A stretch of 40,105 bases of DNA. Origin: an uncultured Capnocytophaga sp. (GTDB lineage Bacteria; Bacteroidota; Bacteroidia; Flavobacteriales; Flavobacteriaceae). The DNA lies in NCBI RefSeq assembly GCF_937936315.1, contig NZ_CALGWU010000021.1, positions 1 through 40,105 on the forward strand, written 5' to 3'. How positions within the stretch are numbered: the stretch's first letter is position 1; each line of letters begins with the position of its first letter. The notes beneath the pieces were generated by a model. The model worked only from the letters and a program-made list of their open reading frames with translations. It did no database searches and was not told the origin of the DNA. The position numbers were made by a program, and so were the translations under genes. Shown here piece after piece: positions 23,621 to 32,410 of this stretch.

Positions 23621-25027
23621 ATGAAGATGAGAAAACTTTTATTATTAACCTTAATTATTGCCTTGATAGGCTGTAAAAAACAACCTACAAATAGTACTTT
23701 TTTTACAGGTTTTTTTCCAAACTCTAAGGACTCATTAGTGATTTTATATGCTAATGACATTGCTATTGATACCACTTTCCTTAATAAAGATAAGAATTTT
23801 ACTTTCTCTTTAAATATTAAAGAAAGTAAACTGTATAATTTTGAAATAGGGGGTAAATATCAATATATTTATTTAGAACCTTTGGATAGTTTGGTAGTAT
23901 ATGCCAATATTTTGCGTTTCGAGGAGAGTATTTCCTTTTCAGGAAAGGGGGCTGCTATCAACAACTTTTTGTTTTCACAACTAAACAATATTGATATCCA
24001 AAGTGATGAGTTAAAAAAATATCATTCTCTCCCTCCTATAGCATATAAAGAAAAAATTGATTCTATTTTGATGATAAAGAAAAGGGAATGTGATAATTTT
24101 ATAAAAAATCATCCTTATCTCTCTGATAAAGCTAAAAATATAGCCTTAGTGAGCAGTATGTTTCCTCTCTACAAAGAGATTGAAATATATCCATTTATAT
24201 ATCAAGATAAGAATGAGATTATCATTAATCACCTTTTACCCTCTGAATTCTACAACTATAGAAAACAAATTGACTATAACAACTCTTTTTTAGAGTATTA
24301 CCGACCTTATTACAGTTATATGGTAATGTATGTGAACAACTTAGCCTTTACAAAATACACTCACAACAATAGTACTTTAGTAGATGTAAACCGAGAGCTA
24401 GGTTTTCACTTAGAAAAAATAAAAATTATTGATAGCTTGTTTTCAAAAGGAAGTTTGAGAGATAATCTATACCGAAATGCTGCTTATGCTTACATCTTTA
24501 ATATTCAAGAACACGCACAATATCAAAAATATTTTGATAAATTTGCAAAGTATAATAAAGATAATGAACACAAAGCCGAATTAGACAAAGTATTCAAAAA
24601 TGTAATTGCTTTGCAAGCTGGACAAATCCCTCCCGATTTTGATTTAATAGACACCAAAGGCACTCTCACTAAGTTTTCTGAAATACAAAAACCTGAAGTA
24701 ACTATATACTACTTTTGGTCAGTAAACCAAAGAGAACTCTCTAACTTGATTTTTGATAGGATTGCCCAACTTAAAAGTCTATTCCCTAATGTAAAGTTTG
24801 TAGGTATTGATATAGGGCAAGATAAAACCCAATGGCGCAAAAGAATTTCTGAAAATCAATGGACAGACCAATACCATTCCATTAACTTTATGGATTTGTC
24901 ACAGAAATTCCTTATCAACAATATCAACAAATCAGTAATTATAGATAAAAATGGGCGTATTATATCAGCTTTTGAAGATATATTCAGTCCTAATTTAGAA
25001 AAAATTCTATTATATAAAGCTTCTTAA
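23621..25027 (+). CDS. Lipoprotein with C-terminal thioredoxin-like domain lacking the CxxC
   Basis: 468 residues. A lipoprotein signal ends at LIALIGC (lipidated Cys18 if the start is 23621; the ATG at 23627 also works). The N-terminal region (~25-120) looks like the beta-rich domain often found ahead of TlpA-type proteins in Bacteroidota. A helical middle follows. From ~330 (GQIPPDFDLIDTKGTLTKFS) a TlpA/AhpC-like fold begins, with YYFWSVNQRELSN where WCxxC would be, then VGIDIGQDKTQWRK and SVIIDKNGRII. With no cysteine pair it cannot do thiol-disulfide exchange. It probably keeps a binding or structural role. The next gene starts 4 bp later. Confidence 0.8.
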   Translation: MKMRKLLLLTLIIALIGCKKQPTNSTFFTGFFPNSKDSLVILYANDIAIDTTFLNKDKNFTFSLNIKESKLYNFEIGGKYQYIYLEPLDSLVVYANILRFEESISFSGKGAAINNFLFSQLNNIDIQSDELKKYHSLPPIAYKEKIDSILMIKKRECDNFIKNHPYLSDKAKNIALVSSMFPLYKEIEIYPFIYQDKNEIIINHLLPSEFYNYRKQIDYNNSFLEYYRPYYSYMVMYVNNLAFTKYTHNNSTLVDVNRELGFHLEKIKIIDSLFSKGSLRDNLYRNAAYAYIFNIQEHAQYQKYFDKFAKYNKDNEHKAELDKVFKNVIALQAGQIPPDFDLIDTKGTLTKFSEIQKPEVTIYYFWSVNQRELSNLIFDRIAQLKSLFPNVKFVGIDIGQDKTQWRKRISENQWTDQYHSINFMDLSQKFLINNINKSVIIDKNGRIISAFEDIFSPNLEKILLYKAS

Positions 25028-25031
25028 ACTT

Positions 25032-25553
25032 ATGTCTGACCAAATTATTAATTTCATTATGTATTGCATCCCTGCTCTTATTGTAGGGGCTATCTCTTTT
25101 TATTTTTTTAGAATCCACATTCAAAATGAGGACAGAAAGCGTTTCTTCTTGCTACAAAAAGAAAATCAGAAGTATGCCTTACCTATTCGTTTGCAAGCTT
25201 ACGAACGTATGACACTTTTCTTGGAACGCATTACCCCACAACAACTCTTTTTGCGGATTCCTCCCCACAATTTTTCTAAGCAAGAATATGAAATACTTCT
25301 TATCAATTCTATAGATGAAGAGTTTGAGCATAATTTGGCACAGCAAATATATTTAAGTGACCAATTGTGGCAAATTATCAGAACGGCCAAAATAGCTACT
25401 ATACATATGATTCGAAAAGCTGCTCACAATGATGAGCTAAAAGATTCACAGGCAATGGTAGAAGATGTTTTTAAAGGGTTTGCTGAAAAAGCTACCCCTT
25501 CAGCTAATGCCTTGAGCCACTTAAAAGAAGAAGTAAAACAAATTTTAAGATGA
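25032..25553 (+). CDS. Membrane-anchored conserved protein, function unknown
   Basis: 173 residues. One N-terminal transmembrane helix (~5-27, IINFIMYCIPALIVGAISFY) is followed by a soluble, mostly helical domain with KYALPIRLQAYERMTLFLERI, a conserved-looking stretch, and DEEFEHNLAQQIYLSDQLW. Proteins of this layout are widespread in Bacteroidota and carry DUF labels; I cannot name a function. It is co-transcribed with the thioredoxin-fold lipoprotein and ends in a terminator. Confidence 0.7.
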   Translation: MSDQIINFIMYCIPALIVGAISFYFFRIHIQNEDRKRFFLLQKENQKYALPIRLQAYERMTLFLERITPQQLFLRIPPHNFSKQEYEILLINSIDEEFEHNLAQQIYLSDQLWQIIRTAKIATIHMIRKAAHNDELKDSQAMVEDVFKGFAEKATPSANALSHLKEEVKQILR

Positions 25554-25583
25554 GATTATCACACTATTAAATATTTATAGAAT

Positions 25584-25614
25584 TAGCCAAAGTAAAAAAA
25601 CTTTGGCTATTTTT
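25584..25614. terminator. Intrinsic terminator between convergent genes
   Basis: TAGCCAAAG (25584-25592), an 8-nt A-rich loop, CTTTGGCTA (25601-25609), then TTTTT on the plus strand. It lies between the plus-strand unit ending at 25553 and miaA ending at 25616. It clearly serves the plus strand and may also serve miaA. Confidence 0.85.
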
Positions 25615-25615
25615 C

Positions 25616-26527
25616 TTATAAATCAACCAATTGACTAATTAACGAATCATCTAATTGGCTAATTTCAAACCAATGAACGTGTTTATTCTTATGAAACCAA
25701 GTGTATTGACGTTTTGCAAAACGCCTAGTATTTTTCTTTATTTCTTCAATTGCAAAATCTAAAGAAATTTTTCCTTCAAAAAAGTCAAATAATTCTCTAT
25801 ACCCCACTGTTTGTAAAGCATTGAGTTTCTTATGAGGAAAAAGTGTTTGAGCCTCTATCAGTAATCCATTTTCAAGCATTAGCTCTACCCGATCATTAAT
25901 ACGATTATACACTACTTCACGTTCAGCTGTAAGCCCAATAATAATATTCTTAAAATCCCTAAGAGTTTCCTTTTTATTTAAGAAGGATGAATAAGGCCTA
26001 CCTGAAGCTATACATACTTCTAAAGCACGTATCATTCGTTGAGGATTTTGAATATCCATTTGAGAATATTGTATAGGATCTAATTCTTTGAGCTTCTTTT
26101 GCAAATATGCAATACCTTGTGTTTCATAGTATCCACTCAATTCATTCCTTATCTCAGAGGAAACTTTAGGAAAATCATCTAAACCATAAACTACCGCATT
26201 AATGTAAAGCCCACTTCCCCCTACCATTACCACTATGTCATGCTGCTGAAAGAGCTTTTCAAGTAAAGTAATAACATCATGTTCAAAATCACCTACTGAA
26301 TAAGGGTCAAATATTGATTTGTGTTGGATAAAGTGATGTTTCACTTGGGCTAATTCTTCAGGTGAAGGAACAGCAGTACCTATAGCCATCTCCTTAAAAA
26401 ATTGACGAGAATCGCAAGATATAATCTCTGTGCCAAAATGCAAGGCTAAGTCTATCGCTAAACTTGTCTTACCTATAGCTGTAGGTCCTAATACTGTTAG
26501 AAGTATTTTTTTATTTTTTATCTGCAT
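25616..26527 (-). CDS. miaA: tRNA dimethylallyltransferase
   Basis: Adds dimethylallyl to A37 of tRNAs that read UNN codons. 303 residues. The P-loop is GPTAIGKTSLAIDLA; IISCDSRQFFKEMAIGTA contains the DSRQ/DSMQ motif; HHFI, VMVGGSGLYINAVVYG and QYTWFHKNKHVHWF follow the family. The 5' end overlaps the K+ channel gene by 17 bp. It is last in the minus-strand run from the dihydroorotase-like gene. Confidence 0.95.
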   Translation of the reverse strand: MQIKNKKILLTVLGPTAIGKTSLAIDLALHFGTEIISCDSRQFFKEMAIGTAVPSPEELAQVKHHFIQHKSIFDPYSVGDFEHDVITLLEKLFQQHDIVVMVGGSGLYINAVVYGLDDFPKVSSEIRNELSGYYETQGIAYLQKKLKELDPIQYSQMDIQNPQRMIRALEVCIASGRPYSSFLNKKETLRDFKNIIIGLTAEREVVYNRINDRVELMLENGLLIEAQTLFPHKKLNALQTVGYRELFDFFEGKISLDFAIEEIKKNTRRFAKRQYTWFHKNKHVHWFEISQLDDSLISQLVDL

Positions 26528-27356
26528 CTGTTATAGATTCATTCAGCGGAGATCCACATTGGTTACAATAGTTTGCTTCTGGAGAGTTTGGGAAGTGACA
26601 ATGTTTACAAAGTCGCTGCTGTTTTTTTATTTTAGTATATTCAGAGGTAACTATACCTGTAGGTACAGCAATAACACCATACCCAAGAATCATTATAAAG
26701 GAGGCTAACATTTGTCCTAAAGTAGTTACTGGAGCTATATCACCATACCCTACAGTAGTCATTGTTACAATACACCAATAAATACTATGAGGAATGCTTG
26801 TAAAACCATTTTCGCGCCCTTCTATCACATACATCAGTGACCCCAAAAGCACACATATCACCGATACAAAATAGATAAAAATAATAATCTTATTTCTACT
26901 AGTACGCAATGCCATTTTCAATTCTTCGCCTTGGTTCATAAAGCTCACCAAATCTAAAATACGAAAAATTCTAAGCAAACGCAATGCACGTGTTACCGAT
27001 ATAGCCTTAGCACCAGGAGTAATGAACGACAAGTACATAGGTAATATAGAAATCAAATCAATAATACCATAAAGGCTGAAAATATAACGATAAGGTTTTT
27101 TGTTAGTAATAATTCTTAAAACATATTCCATTGAGAAGAAAACAGTAATCACCCACTCCATAAACACGAGTACCCCGTGCAAGTGTTCATTTACTCCTTG
27201 CACCGTTTCAAGCATTACCATTATCACACTAATAACAATCAGTGCCAATAGCACCAAATCAAACAATTTACCTAAAGGTGTATTAGTACCATAGATAATA
27301 ATATAAGCTTTCTGTTTAAAAAGTTCGTATTTAGTTTTAAGTACTTTTTTATCCAT
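26511..27356 (-). CDS. Voltage-gated-type potassium channel with C-terminal zinc ribbon
   Basis: 281 residues in the inner membrane. S1 ~31-50, S2 ~62-83, S3 ~92-112, S4 ~118-136 with spaced arginines (TRALRLLRIFR), S5 ~155-178, selectivity filter TVGYGD (201-206), S6 ~212-237. The cytoplasmic tail is unusual: KHC and NQC knuckles give Cys250, Cys253, Cys264 and Cys267, spaced as C-x2-C-x10-C-x2-C, a small zinc ribbon. The channel core is certain, while voltage gating is inferred from the S4 arginines. It overlaps miaA by 17 bp, and the carboxylesterase gene ends 4 bp upstream. Confidence 0.9.
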   Translation of the reverse strand: MDKKVLKTKYELFKQKAYIIIYGTNTPLGKLFDLVLLALIVISVIMVMLETVQGVNEHLHGVLVFMEWVITVFFSMEYVLRIITNKKPYRYIFSLYGIIDLISILPMYLSFITPGAKAISVTRALRLLRIFRILDLVSFMNQGEELKMALRTSRNKIIIFIYFVSVICVLLGSLMYVIEGRENGFTSIPHSIYWCIVTMTTVGYGDIAPVTTLGQMLASFIMILGYGVIAVPTGIVTSEYTKIKKQQRLCKHCHFPNSPEANYCNQCGSPLNESITDADKK

Positions 27357-27360
27357 ACTA

Positions 27361-28017
27361 TTACTCTATAAGCCAATCACGGAAAGAATAGAAGTTTTGT
27401 GGTGATACGCCATGTCCTACAGGAAACTCTTCGTATTTATACTTAATATCAAGATTTTTTAGAAAATCAGGAGTTTGACGTGCCCATTCCACTGGAATTA
27501 CTTGGTCGCTTGCTCCATGTGACACATAAAAACGAGTAGCTGAGTGATTTTCACGTGCGTAACCTTCTTTTAAAATTTCTTTATTTATATACCCACTAAG
27601 AGCAACAACATTACGTATTTTCTTAGGATATGAAAGGGCTATCGCCATACAAAGAATACTACCTTGACTAAATCCTAATAACGTAATATTCTTGTTATCT
27701 AAATCATATAATTTGCAAATCTCTTCTATACACTGCATAATAAGATCTCGTGAAGCAATAGCTTGCGCATTATTGCTAAAATCATCTTGTTCTGCGTCAA
27801 AATTAATCATATACCAAGCGTAGCCAAAAGTTGCTAAATGATAAGGTGCTCTAAAAGATACTATCATATATTCAGCTGGCAAAGCATCAGCAAAAGAAAA
27901 AAGATCTTCTTCATTACTACCGTAACCATGTAACATGAAAATCACTGGTGGACGTCTAGTTCTTACCTGAGGTTCTCTGACAATATATTCTAAAAGATTT
28001 TTTTTATTGTTATTCAT
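27361..28017 (-). CDS. Phospholipase/carboxylesterase family alpha/beta hydrolase
   Basis: 218 residues, no signal peptide. The pattern fits the carboxylesterase/acyl-protein thioesterase group: IFMLHGYGSNEEDLF, nucleophile Ser118 in LLGFSQGSIL, Asp in SHGASDQVIPVEWA and His in FPVGHGVSPQNF. The substrate is unknown. It sits 33 bp after the dihydroorotase-like gene and 4 bp before the channel gene, consistent with one transcript. Confidence 0.86.
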   Translation of the reverse strand: MNNNKKNLLEYIVREPQVRTRRPPVIFMLHGYGSNEEDLFSFADALPAEYMIVSFRAPYHLATFGYAWYMINFDAEQDDFSNNAQAIASRDLIMQCIEEICKLYDLDNKNITLLGFSQGSILCMAIALSYPKKIRNVVALSGYINKEILKEGYARENHSATRFYVSHGASDQVIPVEWARQTPDFLKNLDIKYKYEEFPVGHGVSPQNFYSFRDWLIE

Positions 28018-28050
28018 CTTATTAATTATAAGCTTTCTTTTTGTTTATTT

Positions 28051-29298
28051 CTAATTCAATATCAACTGATTACGAGCTATAATCCCCACAACTTTTCCTT
28101 TCATTTTTTCTCCTATAAAAGCACTATTTTTAGAAGATGACAATATATCATTCACTGTAAAAACTGAAGTATCTTCGAGAGTAAATAAGGTCATATCAGC
28201 AGGAGTACCTTCAACAATAGGAGAGGAAGGAATAGCAAAGCGCTTTCGAGCTGCTGTAAGTAGTTGTATTGCTTGTTCTATGGTGGTATATTGAGTAAGA
28301 ACTCCAAAAGCATTTTCTAAACCTATAGTACCAAATGCTGCCCAATCAAACTCTTTGAATTTTAATTCTATATCTAATGGATTATGATCTGATGTAACGA
28401 AATCTATCACTCCTTCATTCAGAGCCTCTCTAAGTGATTGCACATTAGTCTTATCTCGTAAAGGTGGTAACACTTTATAATTGGTGTTAAAATTCTCTAA
28501 CACTTCATCTGTAAAGTGTAAATTATGAATTGCCACACTACAACTCACATCTAAACCTTTAGCCTTAGCTTCTTTGATTAAAGCAGCAGATTTTGCGGTA
28601 GAAATTGTTGGGATATGTAATTTACCTCCCGTATATTCTAAAATAGCTAAATCACGTGCTACGATAAGCTCTTCTGCCAAAGCTGGAATCCCTTTCAGCC
28701 CCAAACGAGTAGCTTCAACATGTTCGTTCACTACTCCTTTACCCATAATTTTGGTATCATTTGGGAAAGAAATTACAATACCTCCAAAGGATTGAGTGTA
28801 TTGCAACGCTATTTTCAACAGATTACTATTACTTATAGTTTTTTTATAATCTCCAAAGGCTACTGCTCCTCCATTTTTCATATCAAAAAGTTCAGAAAGA
28901 TACTCTCCTTTACTCTCTATAGTAAGAGCTCCAATAGGGTGAGCCGTAGCGGCACAATGGGCTGTTTTGTTTTTTATATATACTACTCCCGATTGACTAT
29001 CCACTATAGGATAGGTAAGTGGATTGATTAGTAGATGAGTAAAACCACTTTTTTCAGCAGTGCGCATCCCGTTTATTAAAGTTTCTCTTTCTTCAAAACC
29101 TGGTTCTCCAAAACAAACACTACTATCTGCCCATCCTTGTGAAACACAAACATTTTCCAATACCTGCATTTCTCCAGTAGGAATGATAGAATCGCTAAGT
29201 ATCTGAATTACGCCTTCAGAAACGAGAATATCTCTAACCTTGTTGTGATAAGCACTCTCTGGATCTATAATCCGTGCTGATTTTAATAAAACATCCAT
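28051..29298 (-). CDS. Dihydroorotase homologue lacking metal-binding histidines
   Basis: 415 residues from ATG 29298. It aligns by eye with class I dihydroorotases: MDVLLKSARIIDPESAYHNK, GEPGFEERETLINGMRTAEK, NEHVEATRLGL, TSDHNPLD and the closing EGTPADMTLF. The N-terminal metal motif HxH is replaced: where DIHVHxREPG is expected the protein has DSSVCFGEPG, with Ser60 and Cys62 at the two His positions. The later HxST-type His also appears lost (LHIPTISTA). Such inactive DHOase paralogues are known as structural partners of aspartate transcarbamoylase in other bacteria. Commonly annotated pyrC, but activity is doubtful, so no symbol is given. Confidence 0.85.
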   Translation of the reverse strand: MDVLLKSARIIDPESAYHNKVRDILVSEGVIQILSDSIIPTGEMQVLENVCVSQGWADSSVCFGEPGFEERETLINGMRTAEKSGFTHLLINPLTYPIVDSQSGVVYIKNKTAHCAATAHPIGALTIESKGEYLSELFDMKNGGAVAFGDYKKTISNSNLLKIALQYTQSFGGIVISFPNDTKIMGKGVVNEHVEATRLGLKGIPALAEELIVARDLAILEYTGGKLHIPTISTAKSAALIKEAKAKGLDVSCSVAIHNLHFTDEVLENFNTNYKVLPPLRDKTNVQSLREALNEGVIDFVTSDHNPLDIELKFKEFDWAAFGTIGLENAFGVLTQYTTIEQAIQLLTAARKRFAIPSSPIVEGTPADMTLFTLEDTSVFTVNDILSSSKNSAFIGEKMKGKVVGIIARNQLILN

Positions 29299-29329
29299 AG
29301 TAGTTTTTAGGCTTTCATAAAATTTATGG

Positions 29330-29359
29330 CAAAAATACAAATTAATTGATAATTAACAA
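29330..29359 (-). promoter_or_regulatory. Promoter of the dihydroorotase-like to miaA run
   Basis: Minus strand: TTG (29359-29357), 19-bp spacer, TATTTTTG (29337-29330), 31 bp before the ATG. The -33 surroundings TTGTTAATT equal those of the purM promoter. Confidence 0.7.
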
Positions 29360-29506
29360 TGAATAGATAAAAAATTAATACTAACAAACGCTTCAATCCA
29401 TCCATATAAATATCCTTTATAATAAGTATAAAGAGAAAAATATCTTAGAAATATTGAAAAGTTTCAGAGAATTTAGAGATTTCAAACATACTAAATGACT
29501 ATAATA

Positions 29507-29533
29507 ATTGCTAGTTGAAAAGTTTTAAAAATC
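29507..29533 (+). repeat. Stray IS982 left-end fragment
   Basis: TTGCTAGTTGAAAAGTTT followed by TAAAA repeats the sequence at 69-90, just inside the left end of the first IS982 element, apart from one extra T. No matching right end or transposase is nearby. It abuts the left end of the IS4 copy, so it looks like a truncated, overwritten insertion. Confidence 0.65.
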
Positions 29534-30843
29534 ACTAGTGTCCACTAAAAAAATGACACTAATCAAAATTAAATAATAGTGGTTCACTTGAACTATTTCG
29601 TTCTTTGTCATTATTGAATATAGTTTTGTCAAAAAGTTCTCTCAAAGGAGTTTTATCAGTCAACGAGATACTGAGTATCTGCAAGAGTTTATAAGTACTT
29701 CTCTTAAGTTTCATATCATGTTGTATGATAGCAACCAAACAGTAAGCTGATATAGCTGCATAGATTTGTATTCTTACAGCATTTTCTGTTGTCTCCCAGA
29801 ATTTCTTAATTTTGAGATGTTGCTTGAGCCATTTAAGGAAAAACTCAACTTGCCATCTGTTTTTATACAAATTTGCAATTTGTTGAGCCCTTAGATGTTT
29901 AGCATTGGTAAGATAGGTAAACTCTTTGTTCGACTTGTTATCCCAATAACGAATAAGCCTAAGAGATTCTGAATAGTATTGATAAGGATAGTATCCAGTC
30001 AATTCAATCTCTGCATCAGACAATATGTTCTTAGGAAGTCGGCGTTTACATTTAATACACTTATATTGAAGGTTTTTCTTCGATCTGATAACAAAAAGTC
30101 TAATGTTCTAATTTTATAGAGACGCTTAAAGTCGTTGTATCCTCTATCAAATACATAGTATGAACCTATCTCATAAGAAATTACATCTATAGCATTTACA
30201 TCATTTACTTTGGCATTTGTAACATAAAAGAACGTTGGTGTTTGATTTTCAATATTATAGAAGGTATGTATCTTGATACCTCCCTTATATTTACGGAACT
30301 TAGTCTACCAAAATACATCTAAACATAAGTCTATAGTACTTGAATCAAATGCATATATTGCCTCCTAACTTGAAGATATCTACAGCACGTTTGTGTCTAG
30401 CTTCATTAACAAGGAAGTAAGCAAAATCCTCAAAGATATGATAGTCTCAGTTTTGATTTGCTTTTGCAAGATTACTCTTAGTTATATATTTACCAATTCC
30501 TAGATGATAACTCTTTTTCTGATGAGCATTAATAGCTACTATAGGTCACGAAGACTTTCACGATTACTATGTTTGACCAAACATAAGTGTAAGTAACTGA
30601 TTCCAACAACTGAAGAACTTCACATACTTATCACCCTCATACTTACGAACTAGATAATTAAAATGATTTCTGTTAAGAAATGAGACTAACTGAGCGAAAA
30701 CAAATTTATCTTGATGCATATGCAGAATCTTATGATGCTCTGCAAAGGTATGAAATCAAATTCGTTGACTTAGAAATGCTATATAACTAACTATATTTCA
30801 ATTATTTCAAAGAACAATTATTAATTTTAAGTGGACAGCAGTG
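29533..30843 (-). mobile_element. Decayed IS4-family insertion sequence
   Basis: An inverted repeat with core TGTCCACT at 29539-29546 and its complement at 30830-30837 frames a single full-length transposase relic. The repeat can be stretched to 14 bp (CACTNNTGTCCACT) with two mismatches, which sets the outer coordinates given. The length of ~1.3 kb suits IS4. No target duplication is evident. Confidence 0.75.
29559..30719 (-). pseudogene. IS4-family transposase, several frame breaks
   Basis: From ATG 30719 (MHQDKFVFAQLVSFLNRNHF) the protein can be followed through WNQLLTLMFGQ, YHLGIGKYI, NLAKAN, IYAFDSSTIDLCLDVFW (first catalytic Asp), TNAKVNDVNAIDV and DRGYNDFKRLY. The last 154 codons form one open frame holding the YREK signature of IS4 (YKNRWQVEFFLKWLK). 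In between there are several stops and frameshifts, for example after FGQ, at ANQN-stop-DYHIF and at VFW-stop. Not functional. It provides the full-length guide for reading the deleted copy at 6.0-6.5 kb. Confidence 0.85.
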
Positions 30844-30881
30844 AAATACTATTATAAATTAATCATCATCATAAAGTTAAT

Positions 30882-30917
30882 AAAAAAACGGCTTCATATT
30901 TTATGAGGCCGTTTTTT
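30882..30917 (-). terminator. Terminator after susD
   Basis: AAAAAACGGCTTCATA and TATGAGGCCGTTTTTT pair with one mismatch around a short T-rich loop, 20 bp past the susD stop. On the minus strand it ends in a run of T, as an intrinsic terminator should. Confidence 0.85.
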
Positions 30918-30937
30918 GTTACATGTTTGAAAAAGTT

Positions 30938-32398
30938 TTACAAATTCAAGTTATTAATTGTTTCATTCTGAGGGATAGCAAATTTAACCTTTACATCATC
31001 ATAGCTAAAAGTTTCATTTTTTAGTTCTAGATGGTTAGTACCTCTGGTTACTGTTTTCTGGTTACGCTTCATAGCCAGGTAGCTTTTGCCTTCTCCCCAT
31101 AACTCTATACGAGTATTGAGATAGATGTCATCTTGCAACTGTGCATTAGTAAGCGCATCTACATAGGCTATATCAGTAGCAGCTGTAGCCTCAGGGTAAC
31201 GCAATTTCAAAAGCTCTTTATAGATAGTTTTAGCCTGTGCATCTTGCCCTAACTTAGCCAAGGCTTCTGCTGCTAATAAGTAAAACTCATCTACACGCAT
31301 ATATACATAATCAGTTACTACTTTTCTTTGTCCTCCAATAGTTCTATCCGGAGCAAAAAACTTATTTGCAGGCAGCAATTCTGCATCATCAACTGTAGTA
31401 AATTGCTTTTTGCGAAGGTCATTAGTACGTATTTGGGCATATAGTTTGTCGTCCATAGCTTTAGCATCTCCAGCCCAAGCATAACTATAAGTGTAGACAT
31501 CCATCATACCCCACCAAGAATCTAAGGAAAAATCGTTTTCAGAGATAAGGTCAACTCCCCACATCCAGCTATTAGTATCAATATCATTAAAACCGCCACC
31601 TTTCTTAGTAGTTTCATCGTATACTGTTTGTTCGCGAGTAGTAAGTGGGTAGCCACTATTATTGACGATATCTTGCGCTAACTCAGCTACTTTTTGGTTG
31701 TTGCCCATAGCTGCGTATACATAAGTAAGTAAGCCTTCTGCTACATATTTATCAATCATACCTTTTTTGCTACGTGTAAACCCAGCAAGGTTAGTAACTG
31801 CAAATTCTAAATCGCTTATTATTTGCGCATAGACTTCCGATTGTTTTACTCTCGGTTTGCTAGTTATATCAGCGGTAGTGTAGAGTGGAATTGAGTTCGT
31901 ACTTGAATTTGGCTCATACTTGGTGGTGAATATCTGCATTAGATAAAAATAAGCATAACCACGTAGCGCACGAAACTGTGCCAAAGTATACTTCTCGCTA
32001 TTGTTCTTAGGGCTTGCCAACTCGGCTATTGACTTGTTAGCCTCGTATATCAAACGATAGTAATAACGCCAAGGAATATAGTTATAATTATTACTTGACT
32101 GTTGAGTTGCTTTTAAATTGGCAACATCTTTATACTGACCATAATTTGTTGCTAACAGCGCCATATCACCGCAGAGCATATCGGTACAAATATCTACGTT
32201 TTTTTGGCCAAAGTCAGTCTGCCCTGTAGTTCCTCCTGTACCCGATTGGTAGGTCATAAGGTACAAACCATTGAGGCGTACATCAGCAGGGGCTGTAGAT
32301 ACTACCGCTGTAGGTGAGGTGTTGAGAAAATCGTCTTTACAAGCAGTAAGATTGAAAGCTACTGCCGATAATATACTAAATGTTAATATCTTTTTCAT
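30938..32398 (-). CDS. SusD/RagB-family outer-membrane lipoprotein
   Basis: 486 residues. Lipoprotein signal ends at AFNLTAC (Cys20), followed by KDDFLNTSPTAVVST, the common SusD opening. TPR-like segments (ANKSIAELA, QFRALRGYAYFYLMQIF) and the C-terminal pattern RIELWGEGKSYLAMKR with a late ATYPQ-like IPQNETINNL end are family traits. It captures a nutrient at the cell surface and hands it to SusC. The ligand is unknown; no glycoside hydrolase or sulfatase lies nearby, so glycan or peptide import are both open. It starts 12 bp after susC. Confidence 0.92.
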   Translation of the reverse strand: MKKILTFSILSAVAFNLTACKDDFLNTSPTAVVSTAPADVRLNGLYLMTYQSGTGGTTGQTDFGQKNVDICTDMLCGDMALLATNYGQYKDVANLKATQQSSNNYNYIPWRYYYRLIYEANKSIAELASPKNNSEKYTLAQFRALRGYAYFYLMQIFTTKYEPNSSTNSIPLYTTADITSKPRVKQSEVYAQIISDLEFAVTNLAGFTRSKKGMIDKYVAEGLLTYVYAAMGNNQKVAELAQDIVNNSGYPLTTREQTVYDETTKKGGGFNDIDTNSWMWGVDLISENDFSLDSWWGMMDVYTYSYAWAGDAKAMDDKLYAQIRTNDLRKKQFTTVDDAELLPANKFFAPDRTIGGQRKVVTDYVYMRVDEFYLLAAEALAKLGQDAQAKTIYKELLKLRYPEATAATDIAYVDALTNAQLQDDIYLNTRIELWGEGKSYLAMKRNQKTVTRGTNHLELKNETFSYDDVKVKFAIPQNETINNLNL

Positions 32399-32410
32399 AG
32401 TGCATTCTGT

